Shown here: positions 1-9,400 of the stretch, piece by piece
Layout of the letters: each line of letters begins with the position of its first letter
Position numbering within the stretch: the stretch's first letter is position 1
Made by a program: the position numbers and the translations under genes
Notes under the pieces: model-generated
Database searches by the model: none
What the model saw: only the letters and a program-made list of their open reading frames with translations
Told to the model about the DNA's origin: nothing
Assembly (NCBI RefSeq): GCF_008180615.1
Contig: NZ_VTEH01000005.1
Coordinates: forward strand, 138,554 to 202,553
Source of the DNA: Rossellomorea vietnamensis
GTDB taxonomy: Bacteria > Bacillota > Bacilli > Bacillales > Bacillaceae_B
Direction of reading: 5' to 3'
DNA: 64,000 nt

Positions 1-68
1 GGAGAGGCTTTTTTGACTTTAGTATGGTGTTTATCGGCTAATCACTATGCTTGGAGAGGCTTTTTGGA
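1..68. repeat. Tail of a 52-bp tandem array cut by the window edge
   Basis: The word GGAGAGGCTTTTT occurs at 1 and again at 53, exactly 52 bp apart, and nothing comparable follows. Five other arrays in this window have the same 52- or 53-bp period, so this is probably the last one or two units of another array lying mostly upstream. With only one full period visible, the repeat nature is inferred. Confidence 0.5.
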
Positions 69-110
69 TTTTTACAGGTAAACGTATTGGATTTTCTCTA
101 GTAAAACAAA

Positions 111-140
111 AAGCCAATTCGCAAATTTGCGAATTGGCTT
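111..140. terminator. Bidirectional terminator downstream of ampS
   Basis: A perfect 30-bp palindrome of two 15-base arms, left arm AAGCCAATTCGCAAA. Read on the minus strand it is followed by TTTTTGTTTT and lies 16 bp past the ampS stop, which fits intrinsic termination of ampS. Confidence 0.85.
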
Positions 141-156
141 AAGGTCATTCATTCAA

Positions 157-1389
157 TTAAAACGCCCAATCTCCATTGCGGAACACTGGCTCAGAAGTAC
201 CGTCTTCAGTGATACCGTCAATATCCATCTCAGCAGATCCGATCATGAAATCAACGTGAGTAATACTGTTATTCAAGCCTGCTTTTTCAAGCTCATCTTT
301 GGACATTTTCTTTCCGCCTTCCACACAGAATGCATAAGCGCTTCCGATGGCAAGGTGGTTCGAGGCATTTTCATCAAACAGTGTATTGTAGAATAGAACA
401 TTGGACTGGGAAATAGGGGATTGGTGTGGAACCAATGCTACTTCTCCAAGGAAATGAGAACCTTCATCCGTATCTACCAGGCGCTTCAGAATATCTTCGC
501 CTTCCTCTGCTTGAACTTCAACGATGCGTCCATCTTTGAAAGTCAATTTAAAGTTGTCGATCACGTTTCCGCCGTAGCTTAGAGGCTTCGTGCTCGAAAC
601 GGTACCGTTAACACCCGTCTTCAATGGAACAGTGAAAACTTCTTCAGTCGGCATGTTGGCCATGAATTTTACATCTTGCTCAGACACACTGCCTGCTCCG
701 ACCCACATGTAGCCTTCAGGGAACTCGATTGTAAGGTCTGTTCCAGGCGCTGTGTAATGAATTTTCTTGTAGTTCTTGCTGTTAAGGTAATCCACTTTTT
801 CATGCAGGTTCTGGTCATGGTCTTTCCAAGCTTGAACAGGATCCGCCTGATCAGCCCGAACAGCTTTGAAAATCGCATCCCACAGTCTGTCTACTTGCTC
901 TTCAACAGGCGCGTCAGGGAATACTTTCGCTGCCCATTTTTCAGAAGGTGCCGCCAAAACAGACCAGCTTACTTTATCCGATTGGATATAAGAACGGTAT
1001 TTGTCCATTGCCTGGCCGGCCGCTTTTTGGAAGTTGGCGATCCGCTCAGGATTTACTCCTTTTAAAAGATCAGGAGATGCAGAAACGATGGACATGAATG
1101 CCGCGCCGTTTTCCGCAAGTGTTTCCATTTCTCTTGCCTTCCACTCTGGAAATTCAGTGAATGCCTCATCTGGTGCAAGGTCATACTTATAACGGTTGAC
1201 CGTGTCATCATTCCAGTTTACATAGACATGTTTTGCTCCTGTCTCATAAGCCTTTTTAACGACAAGCCTTACAAATTCAGCTGCATCAAGGGAAGCGTTG
1301 ACAACCAAAGTCTGGCCTTTTTGAACATTTACTCCCACTTTCACAGCTAAGTCTGCGTATTTCTCAAGGTTTTGTTTAAAATTTTCCAT
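157..1389 (-). CDS. ampS: M29-family aminopeptidase AmpS
   Basis: Cytoplasmic metallo-aminopeptidase that removes N-terminal amino acids using a two-metal centre. The 410-residue length is normal for family M29 (AmpS/AmpT/PepS). The known ligand set is present in order: E250 (MPTEEVF), E316 (GEVALVP), H345 (NASNHLA), H378 and D380 (THVDFMIG). The ATG at 1389 is preceded by AAAGGAGAA at good spacing. It is transcribed alone toward a palindromic terminator at 111-140, and its promoter side faces the large 52-bp repeat array. No signal peptide is visible. The family assignment is firm; the in vivo substrates are not known from sequence. Confidence 0.93.
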   Translation of the reverse strand: MENFKQNLEKYADLAVKVGVNVQKGQTLVVNASLDAAEFVRLVVKKAYETGAKHVYVNWNDDTVNRYKYDLAPDEAFTEFPEWKAREMETLAENGAAFMSIVSASPDLLKGVNPERIANFQKAAGQAMDKYRSYIQSDKVSWSVLAAPSEKWAAKVFPDAPVEEQVDRLWDAIFKAVRADQADPVQAWKDHDQNLHEKVDYLNSKNYKKIHYTAPGTDLTIEFPEGYMWVGAGSVSEQDVKFMANMPTEEVFTVPLKTGVNGTVSSTKPLSYGGNVIDNFKLTFKDGRIVEVQAEEGEDILKRLVDTDEGSHFLGEVALVPHQSPISQSNVLFYNTLFDENASNHLAIGSAYAFCVEGGKKMSKDELEKAGLNNSITHVDFMIGSAEMDIDGITEDGTSEPVFRNGDWAF

Positions 1390-1492
1390 ATGTATTCTCC
1401 TTTAATTCAGAATCTTTCTAACTTCATTTTAACAATCAAACAGGCTTTTGCAAATTTTTTCATTTCATTTCATGGTGTAATGTTTAGTTGAA

Positions 1493-2400
1493 TGTCTCAT
1501 GAGACCAGTTTTCCTTGAATTTTAGTTTGATGGGTGTTTCTAGAAACCTTGTTGAGACCCGTTCATCTTAAATTCTCGGTCGCATGGGTGTCTAGAAGTC
1601 TCCTTGAGACCGGTTCGCCTTAAATTCTCGGCTGTATTGGTCTCTATAAGCGTTCATGAGACCAGTTCGCCGAAGATTTTTGGTTGTATGGGTCTCTAAA
1701 AGCGCTCATGAGACCAGTTCGCCGAAGATTCTTGGTTGTATGGGTCTCTAAAAGCGCTCATGAGACCGGTTCGCCGCTAAATCTTCGCTGTATGGGTCTC
1801 TAAAAACGCTCATGAGACCAGTTCAACGAAGGTTCTTAATTGTATGGGTCTCTAGAAGGCTTCTAGAGACCATTTCGCCTTAAATTCTCGGCTGCATGGG
1901 TCTCTAAAAACGCTCATGAGACCGGTTCGCCGAAGATTCTTGGTTGTATGGGTCTCTAAAAACGCTCATGAGACCAGTTCGCCGAAGATTCTTGGTTGTA
2001 TGGGTCTCTAAAAACGCTCATGAGACCAGTTCAACGAAGATTTTTGGTTGTATGGGTCTCTAGAAGTCCCCTAGAGACCAGTTCAACGGAGATTTTTGGT
2101 TGTATGGGTCTCTAAAAACGCTCATGAGACCAGTTCAACGAAGATTTTTGGTTGTATGGGTCTCTAGAAGGCCCCTAGAGACCGATTCGCCGCTAAATCT
2201 TCGCTGTATGGGTCTCTAAAAACGCTCATGAGACCAGTTCAACGAAGATTTTAGGTTGTATGGGTATCTAGAAGTTCCCTAGAGACCAGTTCGTAGCAAA
2301 ATTTCGGCTGCATGGGTCTCTAAAAGCGCTCATGAGTCCAGTTCGCCGAAAATTCAGAAATGCTTAGGTCTCTTAAAACCTGTTGACACTGTTCCCCTTA
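1493..2400. repeat. 52-bp tandem array A1 (about 18 units, GGTCTC/GAGACC dyad)
   Basis: The motif GAGACC recurs at 1501, 1554, 1606, 1658, 1710, 1762, 1814, 1866, 1918, 1970, 2022, 2074, 2126, 2178, 2230 and 2282, then as GAGTCC at 2334 and a decayed copy near 2384. From 1554 to 2334 the spacing is exactly 52 bp. Each unit is a 25-bp dyad (GGTCTC, 13 bp, GAGACC) plus a 27-bp linker such as AGTTCGCCGAAGATTCTTGG. Two dyad versions occur: centre TAAAAACGCTCAT, and a stronger hairpin whose arms extend to GGTCTCTAG/CTAGAGACC. Linkers differ by substitution but not in length. The array fills the intergenic space between divergent ampS and the REC-protein gene. No reading frame or CRISPR-type unique spacer is present. 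Confidence 0.95.
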
Positions 2401-2534
2401 AATCAGAGCAGCAGTGATCTCTACCACCACGTACTATGGGAACTGGATATAGAAACTCCTTAAAAAATTTCGGAACAGACTGCTTCTATTATGCAAATTA
2501 AGATAGCGAGTTATTCTTAGAAGCACATGATTTA

Positions 2535-2563
2535 TTTATATGTTTTAGAAAGTAAATTATAAT
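2535..2563 (+). promoter_or_regulatory. Candidate sigma-A promoter for the glycan operon
   Basis: TTTATA at 2535-2540, a 17-bp spacer, then TATAAT at 2558-2563. It lies 252 bp before the ATG at 2815. The leader contains a possible structure: GAGTG 2585-2589 can pair with CACTC 2629-2633, enclosing GGATGATT 2607-2614 paired with AATCGTCC 2620-2627. Confidence 0.4.
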
Positions 2564-2814
2564 AGATGGATGAATGGATTTTCTGAGTGCTGTTTTCTTG
2601 CAAGGGGGATGATTCTTATAATCGTCCACACTCTAAACTTGAGCGGGAATGCAGTCCGGCAAAGAACACTAGTAGAAATTTGTGAAAGTCAATGACTGGA
2701 ACAAGCTGCGTGCTCCTTGATCGATATACAACTTGAGGAGAAGAGACTTTATAAGAACTTGTAAATAAACATTTCACTATGAACCAGGCTGTAAACGGAA
2801 GGGGTCACCTAAAC

Positions 2815-3636
2815 ATGGAAAAGAAAATCGGTTTGGAGTCGCTTAAAAGGAACACGGATTTTTTGCGGATCAATCATATAGATTTTTATATATTGGACTA
2901 CAGCATAGAGAACCGCCTCTCAAATGAAGAGTATTCTAGTGTGTGGAGGACTGTAAAAGAATTGCTGCCATATAATTCGTTCTTTCTTGAAATGGGCCTA
3001 TCACGGGCGGCCGTTATCCTGCCGGAAAAGTCAGCAGAAGAAGCCGGACGCCTTCTGGATGCAACAATCGAAACAGCCGGTAAGGGAGAGGGCTTAACCG
3101 CTGTTTTTCAAGGAAAAGTCTGCAGAGATATCACTGAAGATCTTGAGTTAGAAGGCATCACTTATGAAAAATCTGTAGACCCTGAATTGATTTCCATACA
3201 TGAAGAGACAGAAACTGCTTCTTTTGAAAAAAATCTAAGGCTGTCCATCTTGGATGATGATGAAGTCATACGTATGTTTCTGGGTGATCAGCTGGATGCG
3301 GTCGATTGGGGAGAGTGGGCAGTTGACCTGCAGGTATACAGGGAGGGTGAATCTTTCCTGAACAGCGGCAGGCTGCAGGAGGAAGGAAAGCATATTATTG
3401 TTCTGGATGGAATCATGCCCAGAATGGATGGGATGGAAGTTCTAAGTGAAATCAGGAAAAAGTACAGTGAAAAAGAAGTCTCTATTATTATGCTGACCTC
3501 TCGAAACAGGGAAAATGATATTGTTTCTGCCTTGGAGGCTGGAGCTTTTGATTATGTGACAAAGCCGTTCAAAATAAATGAATTGATTGCAAGGATTAAG
3601 AGGGTCGCTAAGAGGATGGAAAACGTGGATGATTAA
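2815..3636 (+). CDS. Response-regulator-like protein: C-terminal REC domain after a GGDEF-like N-terminal region
   Basis: A 273-residue protein starting at ATG 2815 (GGAAGGGG upstream); an earlier in-frame ATG at 2779 has no ribosome site. Residues about 140-270 form a complete receiver domain: acidic pocket D147-D149, phospho-acceptor D198 (VLDGIMPRMDG), T228 (IMLTSR) and K250 (YVTKPF). The N-terminal 130 residues contain LSRAAVILPEKSAEEA, which resembles the core strand and following helix of a GGDEF domain whose active site is lost; this is an inference from pattern. A receiver at the C-terminus is the reverse of the usual order. There is no DNA-binding domain, so output is probably by protein contact, perhaps with the HEAT protein or glycosyltransferase encoded just downstream. 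No histidine kinase is adjacent. Confidence 0.8.
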   Translation: MEKKIGLESLKRNTDFLRINHIDFYILDYSIENRLSNEEYSSVWRTVKELLPYNSFFLEMGLSRAAVILPEKSAEEAGRLLDATIETAGKGEGLTAVFQGKVCRDITEDLELEGITYEKSVDPELISIHEETETASFEKNLRLSILDDDEVIRMFLGDQLDAVDWGEWAVDLQVYREGESFLNSGRLQEEGKHIIVLDGIMPRMDGMEVLSEIRKKYSEKEVSIIMLTSRNRENDIVSALEAGAFDYVTKPFKINELIARIKRVAKRMENVDD

Positions 3637-4666
3637 TGTTTCGTATCTACAGATCGGCATTGCAATAGCAGGAGCACTTGTACTACTTTTCCTAATGCTG
3701 GGTTACCTCCTTATCAGGAAAAAACTCGAACAAAGGAAGATGGCTGATCTTCGTATTATGAAAGAGAGAATCAGGCCTTTATTGATTCAGGAACTCCTTA
3801 GGGGCGAAGAGGAAGAATTAAAACAGATTACGAAAGATGCTGTCTTCACATCCGCTGTTGAAGACACCCTGAAAAACCTGGGAGCAAGCCTTGATTCTTC
3901 CTCTTTTCATAGAACCATTAGGGATGCTGCGGATAAATACTTGTCTGAATCCTTGACTGCCCGTCTTTCAAGCCGCCGATGGGCCGACAGGGTGAATGCT
4001 TTGGTTTCAATCAAAGATTTTCAGATTTACAGCTTTATGCCGCTGCTATGGAAGATCTATGAAAAAACGCGGGCATCAGAGGAGGAAAAAACCTTGATTT
4101 TACAAATAGCAGCAGGTGCCGATGATCCAAAGCTGCTGGATGTACTGGCTGTTTCTTCACCTAATGGATCGACGTTCTTTTATAAACAAATTATCAGAAG
4201 GGTTTCTCCGGAGACTTTGAACCTGATTATTGCAAAGTTCAATGATCTTTCTCCTTCCTTCAGGGTTGCGGTGCTTTCCTATATCGGGGAAAAAAGAGAT
4301 CTGTCTCTCCTGACTTTTACAGAATCATGTCTGGATTCTGAGGACCATGAAGTCAGGGTCAATGCAGTCAAGGCAATCAGGAGTATAGGCTTCATTACCA
4401 AGCCGCAGGCGCTGTATCCCTACTCTAAATCAGAAAGCTGGGTAGAGCAGATGAGTTTCGCACAGGCAGCGGGGGAGATCGCCCACCCCGGCTATAAAGA
4501 AATGCTGTTTGAATTGCTGTCCTCCTCCAATTGGTGGGTGAGGTACTATGCAGGAGAAGCTCTTTCAAAATTTAAAGATGGAAAATTGCTCTTAAAGGAT
4601 GCAGCTGAAAATCATCAGGATGCATTTGCAAGAGATATGGCCTCGCAGTGGTTAGGAAGTGTATAA
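3629..4666 (+). CDS. Membrane-anchored HEAT-repeat protein
   Basis: A 345-residue protein. ATG 3629 overlaps the end of the REC gene by 8 bp and has AGAGGATGG about 10 bp upstream, indicating translational coupling. Residues about 6-29 (IGIAIAGALVLLFLMLGYLL) are one transmembrane helix; a charged linker (KKLEQRKMADLR) follows, then an all-helical region with HEAT-like repeats, for example around EDHEVRVNAVKAIRSIG and NWWVRYYAGEALSKF. HEAT solenoids are protein-binding scaffolds, so it may connect the cytoplasmic REC protein to the membrane glycosyltransferase. No enzymatic motif is seen. The three-gene order argues for a shared complex, but the function is inferred. Confidence 0.75.
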   Translation: MINVSYLQIGIAIAGALVLLFLMLGYLLIRKKLEQRKMADLRIMKERIRPLLIQELLRGEEEELKQITKDAVFTSAVEDTLKNLGASLDSSSFHRTIRDAADKYLSESLTARLSSRRWADRVNALVSIKDFQIYSFMPLLWKIYEKTRASEEEKTLILQIAAGADDPKLLDVLAVSSPNGSTFFYKQIIRRVSPETLNLIIAKFNDLSPSFRVAVLSYIGEKRDLSLLTFTESCLDSEDHEVRVNAVKAIRSIGFITKPQALYPYSKSESWVEQMSFAQAAGEIAHPGYKEMLFELLSSSNWWVRYYAGEALSKFKDGKLLLKDAAENHQDAFARDMASQWLGSV

Positions 4667-6076
4667 ATGTTCTATTCGATAATGAGTGATCTTTTTTATT
4701 ATGCTGGTTCTCTTTTGATTGTGTATATGCTATTTGTGTTTACTTTTTACCTGTTCATTTTCTTTGTTTCAGCGGCAGAGTTAAGAAAGAAGCTGGGCAT
4801 GGAAACGGGGCAGCATGAAGAACTTTTATATTCTTATGATACCAAGCCGGTTACTTTGCTGGTTCCTGCTTACAATGAACAGATGGGGATTGTACAAAGT
4901 GTAAGATCTCTCCTCAGTATGAATTACCCTGAATATGAGATTGTCGTTGTCAATGATGGATCCAAGGACGATACCCTTCAAGTGATGATCGATCAGTTCT
5001 CTATGGAAAAAATCCCGATGGTCATCCGGAAGTCTTTGGACACACAGCCGATCAAAGCAGTCTATCAGTCAAAGGTGTACAAGCATGTGTACCTTGTGGA
5101 TAAAGAAAACGGCGGAAAAGCAGATGCTTTAAATGCAGGCATCAATATCTCGAAGTTTCCTTATTTTTGCACTCTGGACGGTGACTCCATCCTGGAAAGG
5201 GATGCTTTCCTTCAAGTGATGAAGCCGATCATTGATTCTAATGGAGAAGTCATTGCCGTAGGAGGATCGGTGCGTATCGCCAATGGATGCAAAATTGAAC
5301 GGGGAGAAGTCGTAGAGGTGGGCTTGTCCCAAAAGCCTATTGTCATCATGCAAGTGATCGAGTATTTAAGGGCCTTCTTGATGGGTAGGATCGGACTCAG
5401 CAAATTCAATATCCTATTAATTGTATCAGGTGCCTTTGGTGTATTTCATAAGGACTGGGTATTGAAAGCAGGAGGGTACAATCCCAATACAGTAGGCGAA
5501 GATATGGAGCTGGTGGTCAGGCTGCACCGCCTTCTAAAAGATGAGAAAAGCACGAACCGGATTGAGTATATTCCTGATCCGGTCTGCTGGACAGAGGCGC
5601 CTGAATCGGTCAAGGTTCTGGGGAGGCAGCGGAGCCGCTGGCAGAGAGGGCTGTTTGAAACTCTGTACATTCATAAAGGGATGCTGCTGAATCCGCGGTA
5701 CAAAAGTGTCGGGCTGATTTCACTTCCTTACTTTTTGCTGATCGAACTGCTCGGCGCCGTGGTAGAGTTTCTCGGATACGTCGTCCTTGTCATGGGAATC
5801 ACCTTCTCGTTGATTTCATGGAAAATGGCACTTCTTCTATTTTGCCTGAGCCTGCTGTACGGTTCTTTTTTATCCATGTGCGGAGTGCTTCTCGAGGAGT
5901 GGAGCCTTCGAAAGTATCCTAAGCTGAAAGATGTGGTCAAATTGTTCTTTCTCGCACTTTCCGAAACATTCTGGTACCGTCCGGTGACGACCTTTTTCAG
6001 GATACAAGGCTTGCTGCAATTGAGAAATAAAAAACATCAATGGGGCGATATGGAGAGGAAAGGTGTCTCTTCCTGA
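4667..6076 (+). CDS. Processive family-2 glycosyltransferase, multi-pass membrane
   Basis: A 469-residue protein starting directly after the previous stop (TAAATG), RBS TAGGAAG. It has one N-terminal hydrophobic helix (about 12-35), a cytoplasmic GT2 domain and at least two C-terminal membrane segments (about 350-410). Catalytic signatures are complete: D97 (NDGSKDD), D171xD173 (TLDGDSIL), E278-D279 (GEDMEL) and QxxRW at 321-325 (QRSRW). This is the architecture of PgaC, BcsA and hyaluronan-synthase-type enzymes that polymerise and export a glycan from a UDP-sugar. The sugar cannot be read from the sequence. The linked REC and HEAT genes suggest regulated synthesis, and the convergent 1033-residue glycosidase may process the product. 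Confidence 0.88.
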   Translation: MFYSIMSDLFYYAGSLLIVYMLFVFTFYLFIFFVSAAELRKKLGMETGQHEELLYSYDTKPVTLLVPAYNEQMGIVQSVRSLLSMNYPEYEIVVVNDGSKDDTLQVMIDQFSMEKIPMVIRKSLDTQPIKAVYQSKVYKHVYLVDKENGGKADALNAGINISKFPYFCTLDGDSILERDAFLQVMKPIIDSNGEVIAVGGSVRIANGCKIERGEVVEVGLSQKPIVIMQVIEYLRAFLMGRIGLSKFNILLIVSGAFGVFHKDWVLKAGGYNPNTVGEDMELVVRLHRLLKDEKSTNRIEYIPDPVCWTEAPESVKVLGRQRSRWQRGLFETLYIHKGMLLNPRYKSVGLISLPYFLLIELLGAVVEFLGYVVLVMGITFSLISWKMALLLFCLSLLYGSFLSMCGVLLEEWSLRKYPKLKDVVKLFFLALSETFWYRPVTTFFRIQGLLQLRNKKHQWGDMERKGVSS

Positions 6077-6130
6077 TAGTAAAGTCGTTCAAACTGAGAA
6101 AACTAACTAAATGTAAATAAAAGGTAATAA

Positions 6131-6331
6131 GAAGAGACTGGGACAAAACCATAATAAATGCTCTCTTCGCAAAGATTGTGGCTGAGTAAAAAGAATGGAT
6201 TTCCGCTCCAGGTGCACGACTCCGCGGGGCGGGCGGTGAGCCTCCTCGGCTTTGCCTGTGGGGTCTCACCTGTCCCGCTAGTCCCGCAGGAGGTCGCACA
6301 CCTTCCGCTCCAATCCGTCTACGTTCAGGAA
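6131..6331. repeat. GC-rich dispersed intergenic repeat
   Basis: The stretch contains GAAGAGACTGGGACAAAACC at its left end, then TTTCCGCTCCAGGTGC, GGGGCGGGCGGTGAGCC, GGGTCTCACCTGTCCCGC and CACCTTCCGCTCCAATC. The two TCCGCTCCA words bracket a GC-rich core that can fold. From general knowledge, very similar repeats are scattered between genes in many Bacillus genomes. Its base composition is clearly richer in GC than the surroundings. A 122-codon frame running through it has no ribosome site and is not considered a gene. Confidence 0.7.
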
Positions 6332-6389
6332 AAATCGATCAATAACCTTAAAAGCAACATCTTTCAAATAGAGCCTATTAAAATGAAAG

Positions 6390-6431
6390 AACCGCATGAA
6401 ATCAAGTATAAAACCTTGAACTCATGCGGTT
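6390..6431. terminator. Bidirectional terminator between the glycosyltransferase and glycosidase genes
   Basis: AACCGCATGA (6390-6399) pairs with TCATGCGGTT (6422-6431). T-rich tracts follow in both directions (TTTTATTTTT on plus, CTTTCATTTT on minus). The glycosidase stop codon (6422-6424) lies inside the hairpin arm, so the gene ends in its own terminator. Confidence 0.75.
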
Positions 6432-9400
6432 TTATTTTTGAAGTTTTTTACCATAAGGTTTTCGGTATTCGTTTCAAGGCCGCTGCCAAAAAGGACAGAA
6501 GCTTTGATTCCATCCGTTCCTGCTGAAGCATCCATGCCGCCGCTCCATAGATCTCCGATGATTTCTTTCTGGCTTGGATCTCTGAAATTCAACATCAGCC
6601 AAGGTATCCGCACCTCAATAATACCGTCTTCCTCATTTACATAGAAGTCTGAAAGTGAATCGTATTCAGCGTCTTCGGGGCTGCCGATTCCAAATCTTAG
6701 CCTGCCCGTTTCATATGCTTTAAATGGGAAGGTTTCTCCAGTACTCGGGATGAAAAGCGGCTTATTCAGTGCGAGCTTGATGGGATGGAAGACACCTGAT
6801 CCTTGCGTACCGTGATACGGCTGTCTGGAAAGGAAAGACAATTGCTCACTATACTGATAATAAAATGGATCGTAGGAGCTGTCAGTGAGAATTCGGGAAT
6901 TTTCCTTTCCATTCAGATGAAGGACAAAATCGATCCCCTCGAATTCACTGTCTGAGGTGGAAACCATATTTCCGCCTTCTTTTCCGTTATCAAGAAGAAA
7001 GAGGATATCTCTTTCGTCCCAATCCTGTATTGCTGAATCTGACAATTTTAAATTCAAGTACAAATATTTTTCATCATGGTCGATCTTGAGGCTTTGAAGC
7101 TCGGATTGTTTTTCTTCAGTATGGTCATAAAGAGCCTGCACATCTTTCCAGTCCGACGTATCGCCATCCAGTTTCACCTTGTGTCTGTCAAAGCTGAGAA
7201 GGCCGAATTGCTGTTCGTTCGTTTGTGCATTTGACCAGAAAGGCCTCCTGTCGCTATTATCCAGCTCAAGCGTATTCCAGGTCCTCTTGAACCACTCATC
7301 CTGCCAGGTAAACACAAGGCCGCCCAGGAACCCTTCATTTATGATGTCCTCAAATAGCGACGCATCAATAGTTCCTTGGTCTTCTTCATTATGGAACCCT
7401 TGATTCCAGCCATAGGGGTTTTCATGTGTCATTCCCCTTGAGCCCGGAACACCGAACTCAGCTATTAAAACAGGCAGGCGGTGTGCTTGCTGCAAGTCAT
7501 TTAAATAACCGGCATAACTGTTTTTATTCCCTCGATGGTCTATATAATTCAGATACTTCTCTTCTAAGTTTAGAAAGTCCGGATAATATGGATAAACATG
7601 GTAGGAGGCGAATTGTCCTGCAGACTTCTCATCCTTGAGATAAATGACATTGGGATCAACGCTTACCAGGTCTTCCTGTTCAAGCGGTTCTGATGGATGA
7701 TCCAGCAAATCAGTAGTCACCCAGTTTGTGAATGATACAGGGCGGGTGGTGCCATAATTTTCATCATCATAAACCAGTATTGTATCCATCATGCCCGCCA
7801 GCCAATTTTCAAATGGTGCTGCCCCTTTTGTATAGGTGAAGCTGCCATCGTACTCTCCTTTGGAGGCGTGCACCTTATTAGTGTTCTCAACCATATAAGG
7901 GTACCACTCGATCCCAAGTATCCAGCCTATTACATAATCAGAGATATCAGCAGTATAAATTCCGCTTGCATGTCCCGGTTTATCTGAGATGTTTGCGTTC
8001 CCGTGAACAACATCTACAATACGTTTCATTTCTTCTATAAAAGGTTCAGAGCTTCCAGGTGAAAACGCATCCAGCGTCTCTTCCAGAGGCCCTTCATCAA
8101 TCCAAATGCCATGGAAGACATACAAAGGATCATCTTTATGCTCATCATTGAACTGTTTCAGGGCCTGGTAAAAGCCAGGAGGATGAAGGGTATAGATTCT
8201 GATTGCATTTGCATTCATCTCATGAATCATTTCGAACCATCGGTAGTACTCATCACGGGTGATAGCTGTTTCGCCAGGGAAGTAGCCCGGCTTTGCAATC
8301 CCCATATTCACTCCTTTGATTGTCAGCTGTTCCCATTTTCCATCTTTCAAGACCTGATATTGATTCTCTTTCACCAATGCCGGCATAGGCTTGGGATCTG
8401 CTACTTGCTGAGCAGCTTCCTCACCACTGTTTTTTACCTCATTTAAGATAGCTTTCATCATCGGAACATAAGCTTTCCAATAAAAAGTCTGCGGCCTGTC
8501 CTTTTTTTCAAAGGCGAAGATTTTTTGGATGTTTTCAAGGCCAATATACTTATGCATTCTCGGAGAACTTCCTGTATCAACAAAATCTCCAGCGAAGTAA
8601 TAACGTTTGGACGGCCCTTGTTCAAGCAATGTCACGGCCGGGAAGGAAGAAGGAATACCATACTCCTCCAAGGCTGTCTTGCCTTTTTCAGTAAGGTCCA
8701 TTTTATAGTTCCCCAGTACTTCCGCAGAATTGTTCCGGATGACGTCAAACCAGTATCCGTAGGCGGGGGATTCCTTTATCCCGAATAGATTGCGGCCCTT
8801 TTCGGTGTAGTCAATCCATAACCCTTTTTCGATGTAATGTTCTTCTTCCTCCAGAACGAGCAGGCTTCCATCTTCGTTTGAAAAAACAAATCCGGGACCA
8901 GCAAAAGTCCAGGGAGAAGATTGAGATTGATAGGAGTCAATAATCCAATTAGGAAGTTCTGAACTTTCATTAGGGTCAAGTTCATTAAAGTACCTGCCAG
9001 TCCAGCCGGACCATTGGATCCCCAGCAGGTTATACATGGCCTTTTTAGCTTTTTCATCTGTCGGGCTTGCCAAAGTGTTGAATTCTGTAATCAGGGTGGA
9101 GGCATCTTCCTTTAAAGACTTTTCTATTTGATAGACTTCATCCTGTGTTAACCCCCCATATATAGGGTCATTTCCTCGCTCTGAGTTTCCCGATTGTTCA
9201 GGGTATACTCCGTAGGTATCGGCTACATAAATGACATCAGGCTTTGCAGTGGACAAATCCAATTTCTTTATTTTATCGTCTTTTTCGTTTTTAGGATGCC
9301 AGCCTGCATAATCAGTCAGTTGATAGGAACTGCTGTCTTCTGGCACAACAATTTTCCAGTGATTGAGCAGCCAGGTCAGCCCGCTGTGTTCTCTGTAATC

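Noticed and set aside
1493..2400. CRISPR array
   Set aside because: The units vary as a whole and linkers are repeated rather than unique; no cas genes. The short dyads are not CRISPR-sized repeats with unique spacers.
2779..2814. Upstream ATG extension of the REC gene
   Set aside because: ATG 2779 has no ribosome site, whereas ATG 2815 has GGAAGGGG.
6158..6526. 122-codon plus-strand frame
   Set aside because: It crosses the GC-rich dispersed repeat and the end of the glycosidase gene antisense, and has no ribosome site.
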